Assembly: GCF_003725535.1 (NCBI RefSeq)
Contig: NZ_RJSF01000040.1
Span: 1-64,000, forward strand
From: Nocardioides pocheonensis
GTDB taxonomy: Bacteria; Actinomycetota; Actinomycetes; Propionibacteriales; Nocardioidaceae
Length of the DNA: 64,000 nt
Direction: 5' to 3'
Shown: piece by piece, positions 10,392-20,733 of the stretch
Layout: every line of letters begins with the position of its first letter
How positions within the stretch are numbered: the first letter of the stretch is position 1
Notes under the pieces: generated by a model
What the model was told of the DNA's origin: nothing
Seen by the model: only the letters and a program-made list of their open reading frames with translations
The model's database searches: none
Made by a program: the position numbers and the translations under genes

Positions 10392-11479
10392 ACACCTCCA
10401 AGATCCTCCGGAGCGTGGTGCAGGCCCTGCTCGCACCCCTGATCGCCGTGGTCGTCTCGATGGCCGTGACCAGCATCGTGGTGGTCGTGGCAGGCGCTTC
10501 GGTCGGCGACTTCTGGGACGTCATCTTCAAGGTGCCCAGCCATCGCAACCTGGTGAACATCACCAACCAGAGCGCCTTGATCTTCCTTGCCGCGCTCGCT
10601 GCGGCGATCGGCTTCCGGATGAACCTCTTCAACATCGGCATCGAGGGGCAGTACACCCTCGCGGCCTACACCGCCGCCCTGGTGGCGGGACAGGCGTGGT
10701 TCCCCGGCAAGGTCAACATCCTGGTCGCGCTGCTCGTGGCGATGGCCGTCGGTGCCGCCTGGGCCGGCATCGCCGGCGTGCTGAAGGTGACCCGGGGTGT
10801 CAGCGAGGTCATCTCCACGATCATGCTGAACGCGATCGCCGGCACCGTCGTGGGCTATCTGCTGTCCAACCACGGCCAGCAGTACGGCCAGGGGCGGCGT
10901 ACGACGCCGATCCCGGAGAGCAGCCAGCTCGCCGGGTGGACCCCGTGGAAGGAGAGCGACGGTGCGATCTGGACGCTCGTGATCCTCGCAGTCCTCGCCG
11001 GCGTGACGATCTCCTTCCTGATCAACCGCACCCGCTTCGGGTTCGACCTCCGGGCGACCGGCACCAACGAGGACGCCGCCGTCGTCTCCGGCGTCGAGGT
11101 GAAGAAGATGGTCGTGATCTCGATGCTGATCTCCGGTGCGATCGCAGGCCTGATCTGGATGCCCGCGCTGTTCGGTGGCGCGGACTACTACGGCCCCCCG
11201 TTCCAGCGGACCCTCGGCTTCACCGGCATCGCGGTCGCGCTGCTGGGCCGTAACCGACCGCTGGGCATCTTCTTCGGCGCAGTGCTGTTCGCGTGGCTCA
11301 GCGAGCAGGCCAACCCCCTCGCCCTGGTCGCGGACATCTCGCCCTCGATCGTGCAGATCACCCAGGGTGTGGTCGTGCTCGCGGTCGTGGTGGCCTACGA
11401 GGTCGTCCGTCGGTGGACCGCGGCGTACGAGCAACGTGAGCTCAAGGCGGCTCTCGACAGGGAAGCGGTGTCGGCATGA
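10388..11479 (+). CDS. Nucleoside ABC importer permease 1
   Basis: 363 residues from GTG 10388, overlapping the ATPase stop as GTGA. It has eight to ten hydrophobic segments and the BPD_transp_2 words GFRMNLFNIGIEGQY and SEVISTIMLNAIA, which match the YufP/NupB type of nucleoside permeases. It forms the membrane channel with the second permease. The last bases overlap the second permease start by 4. No sign of truncation. Confidence 0.92.
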
Positions 11480-12747
11480 CCACCACAGTCGCGGCTCCGG
11501 CACCCGCACCGGACCGGGAGGCCAACCACACCGGGTCCAAGGCGCGTACCTATTTCCTGATCGGGCTCGCGGTGCTCTTCTCGCTCGCCGCCGTGCGGGT
11601 GATCACCGGCGTTCACGAGGTCGATTCGCAGGGCAGCCTGCGGGCCGCCATCGTCGCCACCTGCCCGATCCTGCTGGCCGCGCTCGGCGGCCTGTGGAGC
11701 GAGCGCTCCGGCGTCGTGAACATCGGCCTCGAGGGCCAGATGCTCCTGGGCACGTGGGGTGGCGCGTTCTTCACCTACTACTACGGACCCTGGGTGGGCC
11801 TCCTCGGCGCGATCGGCTTCGGCGTGCTCGGCGGTCTGCTGCACGGTCTGGCGACCGTGACGTTCGGCGTCGACCACATCGTCTCCGGTGTTGCGCTCAA
11901 CCTGATCGCCGTGGGGCTGACGACGTTCCTGGCGGAGGCGTTCTTCGCCGACCTGGACTCCCAGTTCGGCCACGGTGGAGCCCAGCAGCTCACCGGTCTG
12001 CAGAAACCGACGGTGATCACGATCCCTGGTGTGTCCGACGCCGCGACCTCGCTGGCGGACAAGCACTGGTTCGCGATCTCCGACGTGGCGGCGCTGGTGG
12101 CGGCAGTCACCAACCGGATCTCCGTGGTGACGATCCTGGTCTTCGTGCTCGTCTTCGCGACCGGCTGGATCCTCTGGCGCACCCGCTTCGGGCTGCGACT
12201 GCGCTCGTGCGGGGAGAACCCGGAGGCGGCCGAGAGCCTCGGTATCAACGTCATCCGGCACAAGTACGCCGCGGTGCTGGTCTCCGGCGGACTCGCCGGC
12301 CTGGGCGGCGGCTACCTCGCGCTGGTCTCGTCCCCGGGCTTCCACACCAACCAGTCCAACGGCCGCGGCTACATCGGTCTGGCCGCGATGATCTTCGGCA
12401 ACTGGCGTCCGGGCGGCGCACTGATCGGCTCCGGGTTGTTCGGCTACACCGACAGCCTGCGGCTGCGCGATCCGGCGACGATCCACGCGATGTTGCTCTT
12501 CGTCGGCTTCTGGCTGCTGCTGTTCGCCGCGTGGCGGATCTACAAGGCCAGGCGCACCCAGGGCATCGTGCTCGGAGTGTTCGGGCTGCTCTTCCTGCTG
12601 TGGTTCGCCGTCACCGACGAGGTGCCGCGCGACTTCACCAGCATGACGCCGTACGTCACGACCCTGCTCGTGCTCGCGTTCGCCTCGCAGCGACTGCGCA
12701 TGCCGAAGGCCGACGGCAAGATCTACCGCAAGGGCACGGTGGACTGA
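11476..12747 (+). CDS. Nucleoside ABC importer permease 2
   Basis: 423 residues from ATG 11476 (ATGA overlap with permease 1). Typical words are ERSGVVNIGLEGQML, GVDHIVSGVALNLIAVG and GRGYIGLAAMIFGNWRPGGA, as in the YufQ/NupC partner. It has a longer C-terminal part than the first permease, with extra hydrophobic segments near residues 350-410. With the lipoprotein and the ATPase it makes a complete importer, and cdd follows 4 bases later, so uptake and breakdown of nucleosides are co-expressed. Confidence 0.92.
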   Translation: MTTTVAAPAPAPDREANHTGSKARTYFLIGLAVLFSLAAVRVITGVHEVDSQGSLRAAIVATCPILLAALGGLWSERSGVVNIGLEGQMLLGTWGGAFFTYYYGPWVGLLGAIGFGVLGGLLHGLATVTFGVDHIVSGVALNLIAVGLTTFLAEAFFADLDSQFGHGGAQQLTGLQKPTVITIPGVSDAATSLADKHWFAISDVAALVAAVTNRISVVTILVFVLVFATGWILWRTRFGLRLRSCGENPEAAESLGINVIRHKYAAVLVSGGLAGLGGGYLALVSSPGFHTNQSNGRGYIGLAAMIFGNWRPGGALIGSGLFGYTDSLRLRDPATIHAMLLFVGFWLLLFAAWRIYKARRTQGIVLGVFGLLFLLWFAVTDEVPRDFTSMTPYVTTLLVLAFASQRLRMPKADGKIYRKGTVD

Positions 12748-12751
12748 CGTC

Positions 12752-13150
12752 GTGGCGGGCAACGACGACGCCGACTGGGACGCCCTCGTCGAGGCCGCCC
12801 GCGAGGCGATGCGGCACGCCTACGCGCCGTACTCCGACTTCCCGGTCGGCGCGGCTGCCCGGGTCGACGACGGCCGGGTCGTGGTCGGCTGCAACGTGGA
12901 GAACGCCGCGTACGGCGTCGCCCTCTGCGCCGAGTGCGGGCTGGTCTCGCAGCTCCACATCACCGGTGGCGGCCGGCTCACGCACTTCGCCTGCGTCAAC
13001 GGTCGCGGTGACCTGATCATGCCGTGCGGCCGCTGCCGCCAGCTGCTCTGGGAGAACGGTGGCGCCGACCTGCTCGTGCTCACCGGCGCCGGCGTACGAC
13101 GGATGGACGAGGTGCTGCCGGATGCGTTCGGTCCCGACGACCTCGCTTGA
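12752..13150 (+). CDS. cdd: Cytidine deaminase
   Basis: 132 residues from GTG 12752. The zinc site is complete: CAE at 59-61 (ligand Cys 59 and catalytic Glu 61) and PCGRC with Cys 92 and Cys 95. The word NVENAAYG binds ribose. Deaminates cytidine and deoxycytidine to uridine and deoxyuridine. It is a small homotetrameric-type enzyme of normal length. It follows the importer after 4 bases and its last 29 bases overlap the start of the P450 gene in another frame, so all are probably one transcript. Confidence 0.95.
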   Translation: MAGNDDADWDALVEAAREAMRHAYAPYSDFPVGAAARVDDGRVVVGCNVENAAYGVALCAECGLVSQLHITGGGRLTHFACVNGRGDLIMPCGRCRQLLWENGGADLLVLTGAGVRRMDEVLPDAFGPDDLA

Positions 13151-14294
13151 CCTGACGTCGCCCGACGTCGTCGCCGACCCGTACCCCTTCTTCGACGTCG
13201 AGCGGGCCGAGCACCCGGTGGCGTGGCACGAGGGGATGGGCCTGCACCTGGTCTTCGACCACGCGACCGTGAGCGCGATCCAGCGCGACCGGCGGTTCGG
13301 CCGGCTCTGGCGGGACAAGGAACCGGCGAGCTATCTCGAGCCGTTCAACCTGCTGCACCGCAACCAGATGATGGAGAACGAGCCGCCCGAGCACACGCGG
13401 TTGCGCCGCCCGGTCGCCGCGGCCTTCGCCCGGGGGCACGTCGAGCGGCTCCGGCCGCGGGTGCGCGCCCTGGCGGCCACACTGCTCGCCGAGGTGGACC
13501 CCACCGGGTTCGACGTGATCGCCGACTACGCCGAGCCGCTGCCGGTGCTGGTCATCGCCGAGCTCCTCGGCGTCCCGAAGTCGTACGCCGACTCGCTGCG
13601 GGCCTGGTCCCAGGCGATCGTGCGGATGTACGAGCCGGCGCCGGCACAGGCGGTCGTCGACGCCGCCGTCACCGCCGCCCGTGACTTCGCCGCGCTGGTC
13701 CGGGAGCTCGTTGCGGCGCGTCGCGCCCACCCGGCCGACGACCTGATCACCGACCTGGTCGCGACCGAGCTCACCGAGGACGAGGTCGTCGCCGCGGTCG
13801 TGCTGCTGCTCAACGCGGGCCACGAGGCGTCGGTGAACGTCTTCGGCAACGGCCTGGTGGCGATGCTGCGACGAGGGCTCGTGCCCGCCGAGGAGGTCGC
13901 GCTCACCGTGGAGGAGATGCTCCGGTTCGACTCCGCGCTGCAGCTCTTCGAGCGCACGGCCACCGAGGACGTCGAGATCGGGCCGGAGGGGCACCGGGTG
14001 CTCGTGGAGCGGGGCCGGAAGGTCGCCGTGCTGCTGGGCTCGGCGAACCGCGACCCGGCGGTCTTCGAGGAGCCAGGGGAGTTCCGCGTCGACCGGAGCC
14101 CGAACAACCACGTCGCGTTCGGGGTCGGCGTGCACTTCTGCCTGGGCGCACCCCTGGCCCGGATGGAGCTGAACGAGTCGCTCGCCCACCTGTTCTCGGC
14201 GTACCCGCACCTCGCCCTGTCCGGAGAGCCCGAGAGCCGGGGCACGTTCGTGCTCCGCGGCTACCGCCGTGTGCCGGTCTCGGCCGGTGGTTGA
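13122..14294 (+). CDS. Cytochrome P450 with an EryF-like I-helix
   Basis: 390 residues from ATG 13122, a start inside cdd that begins a normal bacterial P450 N-terminus (DLTSPDVVADPYPFFD). The haem-binding loop FGVGVHFCLGAP places the thiolate Cys at about 340, and ExxR is E265-R268. The I-helix reads AGHEAS at 232-237. The usual Thr is Ala, followed by Ser, as in P450eryF, where a substrate hydroxyl replaces the missing Thr. The gene sits between cdd and deoA. Its TGA lies within a dispersed palindromic repeat. The redox partner is not in the window and the substrate is unknown. Confidence 0.93.
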   Translation: MRSVPTTSLDLTSPDVVADPYPFFDVERAEHPVAWHEGMGLHLVFDHATVSAIQRDRRFGRLWRDKEPASYLEPFNLLHRNQMMENEPPEHTRLRRPVAAAFARGHVERLRPRVRALAATLLAEVDPTGFDVIADYAEPLPVLVIAELLGVPKSYADSLRAWSQAIVRMYEPAPAQAVVDAAVTAARDFAALVRELVAARRAHPADDLITDLVATELTEDEVVAAVVLLLNAGHEASVNVFGNGLVAMLRRGLVPAEEVALTVEEMLRFDSALQLFERTATEDVEIGPEGHRVLVERGRKVAVLLGSANRDPAVFEEPGEFRVDRSPNNHVAFGVGVHFCLGAPLARMELNESLAHLFSAYPHLALSGEPESRGTFVLRGYRRVPVSAGG

Positions 14295-14322
14295 GGTGCG
14301 AGCGTCAGCGAGCCTCGAAACC
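14286..14322 (+). repeat. Palindromic repeat supplying the P450 stop codon
   Basis: GGTGGTTGAGG at 14286 to CCTCGAAACC ending at 14322. The TGA within GGTTGAGG is the stop of the P450 gene, whose last residues (AGG) are repeat-encoded. The ends can pair (GGTTGAGG with CCTCGAAACC). Confidence 0.8.
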
Positions 14323-14342
14323 TCACGACGAGAGGAACGACC

Positions 14343-15628
<1,286 letters not shown>

Positions 15629-15632
<4 letters not shown>

Positions 15633-15721
15633 GTGGGGTCATACCGCCCCTCGAGTAGGGGGAAACGGGCCTCGCCCAGGGCAGTTTCACCCCACTCGAA
15701 GGGCGGTTTCCCCCAACTCGA
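15629..15721. repeat. Inverted pair of 40-base units, each with two GAGT-GGG-AAAC submotifs
   Basis: The left half holds TTGAGTGGGGTCATACCG and CTCGAGTAGGGGGAAACG. Read on the minus strand, the right half holds TCGAGTTGGGGGAAACCG and TCGAGTGGGGTGAAACTG. It therefore contains four copies of one submotif in two inverted pairs. It fills the gap between convergent deoA and the MaoC gene and could fold into a large hairpin that ends both transcripts. Confidence 0.7.
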
Positions 15722-15724
15722 CGG

Positions 15725-16177
15725 TCAGGGGAGCAGGAGGACGACGGTCTCCGCGACGCAGGCCGGCTTGTCCTGGCCCTCGATCTCGATGACGTAGCGC
15801 AGGGTGAGCTGCTTGCCGGCCGGCAGGTCGGTGACCTCGCCGACGGTGACCTTCGCGCGGACCCGCGACCCGACCAGGACGGGGTTGGGGAAGCGGACCT
15901 TGTTCACGCCGTAGTTGAGCTTGGCGCCCGGGGTCTCGAGGCCGAAGACCTGCGAGCCGAGCCACGGGACCAGCGAGAGGGTGAGGTAGCCGTGGGCGAT
16001 GGTGCCGCCGAACGGCCCGGCCTTCGCCTTCTCCTCGTCGACGTGGATCCACTGGTGGTCACCGGTCGCGTCGGCGAACTGGTTCACCCGTTCCTGGGTG
16101 ATCTCGACCCAGTCCGTGGTGCCGATCTCCTCACCGGCCGCGGCCTCGATCTCCTCGAAGGTGGTGAACACGCGCAT
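15725..16177 (-). CDS. MaoC-family (R)-specific enoyl-CoA hydratase
   Basis: 150 residues from ATG 16177, preceded on its strand by AGGAG; longer upstream reading in frame looks non-coding. It is a single hot-dog domain with the hydratase-2 motif: [14 protein letters not shown] near residues 32-45, with catalytic Asp and His, then [12 protein letters not shown]. It hydrates trans-2-enoyl-CoA to the (R)-3-hydroxy form or performs a related dehydration. It is not functionally tied to the neighbouring nucleoside genes; it is divergent from ada. Confidence 0.9.
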   Translation of the reverse strand: MRVFTTFEEIEAAAGEEIGTTDWVEITQERVNQFADATGDHQWIHVDEEKAKAGPFGGTIAHGYLTLSLVPWLGSQVFGLETPGAKLNYGVNKVRFPNPVLVGSRVRAKVTVGEVTDLPAGKQLTLRYVIEIEGQDKPACVAETVVLLLP

Positions 16178-16235
16178 CGACGACACTCCTGGCTGGCACG
16201 GCACCGCCGGTCGACCGGGGTGCTTGGATGACTGC

Positions 16236-17327
16236 ATGGCAGAACTTACCCGTGAGCTGATCCGGCGGGCTCCGAAGGTCCTGCTCCACGACCATCTCGA
16301 CGGCGGCCTGCGGCCGCAGACGATCGTGGAGCTGGCCGCCGAGGCCGGCCACCAGCTGCCGGCCGGCGAACCGGAGGCACTGGGCCGGTGGTTCACGGAG
16401 TCCGCCGACTCGGGCTCGCTCGAGCGCTACCTGGAGACCTTCGACCACACCGTCGCGGTCATGCAGACGGCGGACAACCTGGCCCGCGTGGCGCGGGAGT
16501 GCGTCGAGGACCTCGCCGCCGACGGCGTCGTGTACGCCGAGGTCCGCTACGCCCCCGAGCAGCACCTCGAGGGCGGGCTGACCCTCGAGGAGGTGGTGGC
16601 CGCGGTCCAGCGCGGCTTCGACGAGGGGCAGGCCGCCACCGGTGGCGCGATCGCGGTCCGCCAGCTGCTGACCGCGATGCGGCACAGGGCGAACTCGCGC
16701 GAGGTCGCCGAGCTCATGGTCGCCCATCGCGACGAGGGCGTGGTCGGCTTCGACATCGCGGGCGCGGAGGCCGGCTACCCGCCGACCCGGCACCTCGACG
16801 CGTTCGAGTACCTCCAGCGCGAGAACGCCCACTTCACGATCCACGCCGGCGAGGCGTTCGGCCTGCCGTCGATCTGGGAGGCGATCCAGTGGTGCGGCGC
16901 CGACCGGCTCGGCCACGGCGTCCGGATCGTCGACGACATCACGGTGGACGCGCCGCCGGGCTCAGGGGAGGCGGCCGCGCCCAGGCTGGGCCGGTTGGCG
17001 GCGTACGTGCGCGACAAGCGGATCCCGCTCGAGCTGTGCCCCCACTCCAACGTGCAGACCGGCGCCGCGGCCTCCATCGCCGAGCACCCGATCGGCCTGC
17101 TCACCGACCTGCGGTTCCGGGTCACCGTCAACACCGACAACCGGCTGATGAGCGGCACGTCGATGACCCAGGAGATGGCCGCGCTGGTCGAGGCGTTCGG
17201 CTACGACCTCGACGACCTGCAGTGGTTCACCGTGAACGCGATGAAGTCCGCCTTCGTGCACTTCGACGAGCGCCTGCGGATCATCAACGAGGTCATCAAG
17301 CCCGGGTACGCCGCGCTGCGGGGCTGA
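16236..17327 (+). CDS. add: Adenosine deaminase
   Basis: 363 residues from ATG 16236. Zinc ligands are HDH (His 18 and 20) and His 203 in HAGE (with catalytic Glu 206), and Asp about 301 in [11 protein letters not shown]. It deaminates adenosine and deoxyadenosine to inosine forms, which purine nucleoside phosphorylase (34045-34854) can then cleave. A weak -10-like TTGGAT lies 6 bases before the start and no Shine-Dalgarno sequence is seen. The gene for a lipoprotein begins 1 base after its stop. Confidence 0.95.
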   Translation: MAELTRELIRRAPKVLLHDHLDGGLRPQTIVELAAEAGHQLPAGEPEALGRWFTESADSGSLERYLETFDHTVAVMQTADNLARVARECVEDLAADGVVYAEVRYAPEQHLEGGLTLEEVVAAVQRGFDEGQAATGGAIAVRQLLTAMRHRANSREVAELMVAHRDEGVVGFDIAGAEAGYPPTRHLDAFEYLQRENAHFTIHAGEAFGLPSIWEAIQWCGADRLGHGVRIVDDITVDAPPGSGEAAAPRLGRLAAYVRDKRIPLELCPHSNVQTGAAASIAEHPIGLLTDLRFRVTVNTDNRLMSGTSMTQEMAALVEAFGYDLDDLQWFTVNAMKSAFVHFDERLRIINEVIKPGYAALRG

Positions 17328-17328
17328 C

Positions 17329-18318
17329 GTGCTCACCCGCGTGCTGGCGGCGGTCGCCGTCGCGGCCTTGCTCGGCGGGTGCGGCGGCACCGGTTCGTCA
17401 GGCTCGTCCCAGCCCTCAGCGGCGACGAGCCCGACGACCACTGGTCCTCCGACCAGCGCGCCGAGCTCCGGCCCGGCGACCGTCGCGACCCCGGGCACGC
17501 CCGCAGCCACACCAACCGGCGAGACCGGCCCGGTCCCGATCGACAAGCTCCTGGTCGTCGTGGTCGAGAACCACGGGCTCGACGCGATGCGCCGGGAGAT
17601 GCCGTACACCGCAGGCCTCGGTGAGCGGTACGGCTACGCGACCGGCTACCGCGCCACGTCCCACCCCTCGCTGCCGAACTACCTGGCGATGTCGGGTGGC
17701 TCGACCTTCGGCGTGACCGACGACCACGATCCCTCCGCGCACCCCCTGGCGGCCCAGTCGGTCTTCGGCCAGGCGCTGGCCGCGCACCGCACCGCCACCG
17801 TGTACGCCGAGGACATGCCGGGACCCTGCTTCACGACCAGCGCCGGCCGGTACGCCGTCCGCCACAACCCCTGGACCTACTACGTCCGCGAGCGTGCGGC
17901 CTGCCGCCGGCACGACCTGCCGATGACCGGGCTGTCCGCCGACGTCCGTGCGGGGCGGCTGCCGAACGCCGGAATGGTCGTGCCGAACACCTGCAGCGAC
18001 GCCCACGACTGTCCGGCGGCCACCGCCGACGCCTGGCTGCGCACCGTCCTCGGCGAGGTGATGGCCGGGCCGGACTTCACCTCGGGCCGGCTGCTCGTCG
18101 TGGTCACGGCGGACGAGGACGACCACGACCAGGGGAACTTCGTGCTCACCACGCTGGTGAACCCGCAGCTGCACCACGTCGTCGTCAGCTCACCCCTCGA
18201 CCACTACTCCCTCGCGCGCCTGTACGCCGAGGTGCTCGGCGTACCGCCCCTGCAACAGGCGCGGTCGGCGCCCTCGATCGTCAGCGCGTTCGGCCTGGTC
18301 GTCGGACCAGGGCACTGA
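17329..18318 (+). CDS. Lipoprotein of the phosphoesterase (PF04185-like) family
   Basis: 329 residues from GTG 17329. The signal ends in lipobox LGGC with Cys 18, followed by a Ser/Thr/Pro-rich linker (about residues 20-65) and a catalytic domain. Domain words are VVVVENHGLDAM, SHPSLPNYLAMSGGS (candidate nucleophile Ser/Thr) and VTADEDDHDQGN, which resemble acid phosphatases and phospholipase C-type phosphoesterases with an alkaline-phosphatase core. It acts outside the membrane and might release nucleosides from nucleotides, which would fit next to salvage genes, but that is inference. Its 3' end overlaps the convergent kinase gene by 38 bases. Confidence 0.82.
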   Translation: MLTRVLAAVAVAALLGGCGGTGSSGSSQPSAATSPTTTGPPTSAPSSGPATVATPGTPAATPTGETGPVPIDKLLVVVVENHGLDAMRREMPYTAGLGERYGYATGYRATSHPSLPNYLAMSGGSTFGVTDDHDPSAHPLAAQSVFGQALAAHRTATVYAEDMPGPCFTTSAGRYAVRHNPWTYYVRERAACRRHDLPMTGLSADVRAGRLPNAGMVVPNTCSDAHDCPAATADAWLRTVLGEVMAGPDFTSGRLLVVVTADEDDHDQGNFVLTTLVNPQLHHVVVSSPLDHYSLARLYAEVLGVPPLQQARSAPSIVSAFGLVVGPGH

Positions 18319-18895
18319 TCTCCTCGTACGCCGCCTCCGGGTGCATCGCCCGGCATCCGAGCGCCTCCGCGTGGGCGACCACCCGGCGTTGCTCCTTGAG
18401 CAGGTGCAGGCCCCGGCGGACCAGCACGCCGGGTGGCTTGCGGTGCTCGCGCAGGTCACGGCTCAGCCGGCGGACGAACGTCACCACCGGGTGCTGGGTC
18501 AGGCAGATCGCGGCGGCCAGCAGCCCCGCCTGCTCACACGCCGCAACGACCTCCTGGGCGAAGATCCCCTCCGCCACGAAGTGTCCGGCACCGCCGAGGT
18601 CGAGGACGCGGTGTCCGGTGCGCCGGCTCGTCGCGATGTCGTAGGTCGGCACCTTCGCCGCGTCCCGGGCGCAGAGGCGCTCGATGGTCTCCACCGCCTG
18701 GGCGTGGTGCCACGAGGCGGGGGAGTCCCAGTCGACGATCGGGGCGCCGCCGCCGAGGTCGAGGCACGGCAGCGTCGGGTCGTCGCTGTCCTTGTAGAAG
18801 TCGTCGAGGTTCAGCACCGGAAGGTCAAGCCGTCCGGAGAGGTGCGACTTGCCCGACCCGGACGGACCGGCGAGGACGATCACCTGAGCGGGCAC
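18281..18895 (-). CDS. Uridine-kinase-like P-loop protein
   Basis: About 204 residues from GTG 18895 (VPAQVIVLAGPSGSGKS); a longer in-frame start at 18970 is possible but adds unconserved arginine-rich sequence. The Walker A GPSGSGKS is at residues 10-17. The word LDDFYKDSDDPTLP matches the Asp-Phe-Tyr nucleoside-site region of uridine kinases, and RRLSRDLREHRKPP is a lid-like arginine cluster. It probably phosphorylates a nucleoside or small sugar alcohol. Context with the importer, cdd and add supports nucleoside use. The exact substrate is not certain. Confidence 0.78.
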   Translation of the reverse strand: MPAQVIVLAGPSGSGKSHLSGRLDLPVLNLDDFYKDSDDPTLPCLDLGGGAPIVDWDSPASWHHAQAVETIERLCARDAAKVPTYDIATSRRTGHRVLDLGGAGHFVAEGIFAQEVVAACEQAGLLAAAICLTQHPVVTFVRRLSRDLREHRKPPGVLVRRGLHLLKEQRRVVAHAEALGCRAMHPEAAYEEISALVRRPGRTR

Positions 18896-19095
18896 CGGGA
18901 CATTCTGCCCGAACGGCCGACGTCGACACGGATGGCGGATGACCGCCAAAGAGCCTCGGTCCGCTGACACGCGGCGTTCCGGGGGCCGAAACTGTGCTCG
19001 ACCGGCGCCGCCGGTGCTCGGGGGAGCCCACGGCGCCGGTCGATCACGTCGCGTTCGGCGACATCTCCCGCGATGGATTGGGCACAGACACCGAC

Positions 19096-19869
19096 ATGGA
19101 CCCCTCCCAGGTTCCCGTCCTCGGTGTACCCGAGCCGCCGGAGGTCGCAGACCTGCGGCGGCTGTCGGCCGACATCGTGCGGCTGCTGGCCGAGCGGGCC
19201 TCCGATCGGCACCGCGGGCTGCGGCCGATCGTCGGGTCCGCCGCGATCGCCCAGGAGCTGACCCGGTTGGAGCCCATGGCCGCCAAGTCCATCCGCGTGC
19301 TGCAGCCGCAGTACGGCTACGACCCGGAGGACCCCGGCGTACCGCTCACCCGGCTCGCCTGCAGTCGCGGGGTCGAGTTCGAGTTGATCACCCGGCCCGC
19401 CACCGTCGCGACGCACCCGCTGTTGTCCTCGATCTTCCCCGGCACGCTGCTCGGCCCCTGCTTCCTGCGCGCGGTGGTCATCGACGAGAGCGCGGCGCTC
19501 GTCGGTGGCGTCGACGACGCGGACGGCAACCGGGTGACCTGGTTCACCGAGGCATCCGCGCTGGTCGAGGCCGTCACCGATCTGTGGCTGGCGACGGTGC
19601 CGCAGTGCGAGCCGATCCTGGGCCCGGGCGAGAAGCCGCCGTTGACCGAGCGCCAGCTCGACGTGGCCGGACTGATCTGCCTGGGCGAGAAGGACGACGC
19701 GATCGCGCGCGCGGTCTCGGTGTCGTTGCGCACTGCCGAGCGGGAGGTGGCCGCGGTGCTCGCCGCACTCGACGCGCGCAGCCGGGCCGAGGCGGTGCTG
19801 ATGATGCGGGGTCGCCGGATCAACAGCGCCGAGGCGGTCCGCGGGCCGAGCCGCCGACGGGGGCGCTGA
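19096..19869 (+). CDS. LuxR/TrmB-like regulator with C-terminal helix-turn-helix
   Basis: About 257 residues from ATG 19096; upstream starts exist and no Shine-Dalgarno sequence decides. The N-terminal two-thirds has a PLD-like/TrmB-C-type sensing region (AKSIRVLQPQYGYDP, GTLLGPCFLRAVVIDESAALVGG). The C-terminus from about residue 183 (LTERQLDVAGLICLGEKDDAIARAVSV) is a LuxR-type helix-turn-helix with the usual LTxRQ entry. The strand and position opposite the deoC-aldehyde dehydrogenase cluster make that cluster a candidate target, but no operator was found. The 200-base gap upstream (18896-19095) holds no other gene I can support. Confidence 0.72.
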   Translation: MDPSQVPVLGVPEPPEVADLRRLSADIVRLLAERASDRHRGLRPIVGSAAIAQELTRLEPMAAKSIRVLQPQYGYDPEDPGVPLTRLACSRGVEFELITRPATVATHPLLSSIFPGTLLGPCFLRAVVIDESAALVGGVDDADGNRVTWFTEASALVEAVTDLWLATVPQCEPILGPGEKPPLTERQLDVAGLICLGEKDDAIARAVSVSLRTAEREVAAVLAALDARSRAEAVLMMRGRRINSAEAVRGPSRRRGR

Positions 19870-19872
19870 GCC

Positions 19873-20733
19873 TCAGATCCCCATCGGATGCCAGACCGTC
19901 TTGGTCTCCAGGAAGGTCGTCATCCGGTCGAGGGCCGGGGCGGCGAGCAGGTCCTCCACGCCGGGGCGGCGCACGCGCTTGAGGTTGTCGGCGGCCGCCT
20001 CCTCCAGCGAGCGGGCGAGGTCCGGGTCGGCGACGCCGGTCAGGTCGAGGCCGTTGACGTCCATGTGCGAGGCCAGCCACGGCGCGATCTCGGCGACCGA
20101 GCCGGTGAGGACGTTGACCACGCCACCGGGCAGGTCGCTGGTGGCCATCACCTCGCCGAGCGTGATCGCGGTGAGCGGGTGCGGCTCGCTGGCGATGACC
20201 ACGCAGGTGTTGCCGGTCGTGATCACCGGCGCCACCACGCTGACCAGCCCGAGCAGGGGACCGCTCGGCGCGACGATCGCGACCACGCCGGTGGGCTCGG
20301 GTGCGGAGTGGTTGAAGTACGGGCCGGCGACCGCGTTGGCGCTGCCGGTCACCTGCGCGATCTTGTCCGCCCAGCCGGCGTACCAGACCAGACGGTCGAC
20401 GGCGGCGTCGACGTAGGTGCGCGCCTTCGCAGCGTTCAGCCCCTCCGCGGCGCGCAGCTCGGCCTCGAACTGGTCGCGGCGCCCCTCGAGGACCTCGGCG
20501 ATCCGGTAGACCACCTGCCCGCGGTTGTACGCCGTGCGGCCGGACCAGCCGCCGAACGCCGCCCGGGCTGCCAGGACGGCGTCGCGAGCGTCCTTGCGCG
20601 AGGCCTGGGATGCGTTGGCCAGGAACGTCCCCTTGGCGTCGTTGACGACGTAGGACCGGCCGGACTCCGAGCGCGGGAACTGCCCGCCGATGTAGAGCTT
20701 GTAGGTCTTCTTGACGTCGAGTCGCGTGCTCAT
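19873..20733 (-). CDS. Truncated aldehyde dehydrogenase-like protein lacking the catalytic Cys
   Basis: 286 residues from ATG 20733, overlapping the stop of the full-length aldehyde dehydrogenase gene by 3-4 bases (ATGA). It matches the N-terminal half of the family (YKLYIGGQFPRSESGR, VVAIVAPSGPLLG, GNTCVVIASEPHPLTA), then ends with VWHPMGI before the position of the catalytic Cys. The NAD-site Glu of the active site region (LELGGK) is also absent. It therefore cannot be an ordinary dehydrogenase. It may be a partner or structural subunit of the preceding enzyme, as in two-protein ALDH16-like arrangements next to deoC. Confidence 0.8.
   Translation of the reverse strand: MSTRLDVKKTYKLYIGGQFPRSESGRSYVVNDAKGTFLANASQASRKDARDAVLAARAAFGGWSGRTAYNRGQVVYRIAEVLEGRRDQFEAELRAAEGLNAAKARTYVDAAVDRLVWYAGWADKIAQVTGSANAVAGPYFNHSAPEPTGVVAIVAPSGPLLGLVSVVAPVITTGNTCVVIASEPHPLTAITLGEVMATSDLPGGVVNVLTGSVAEIAPWLASHMDVNGLDLTGVADPDLARSLEEAAADNLKRVRRPGVEDLLAAPALDRMTTFLETKTVWHPMGI

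Noticed and set aside
17395-17425. Another repeat copy in the lipoprotein linker (GGTTCGTCAGGCTCGTCC)
   Set aside because: Resembles the short repeat only partly and lies in naturally Ser/Gly-rich linker sequence.
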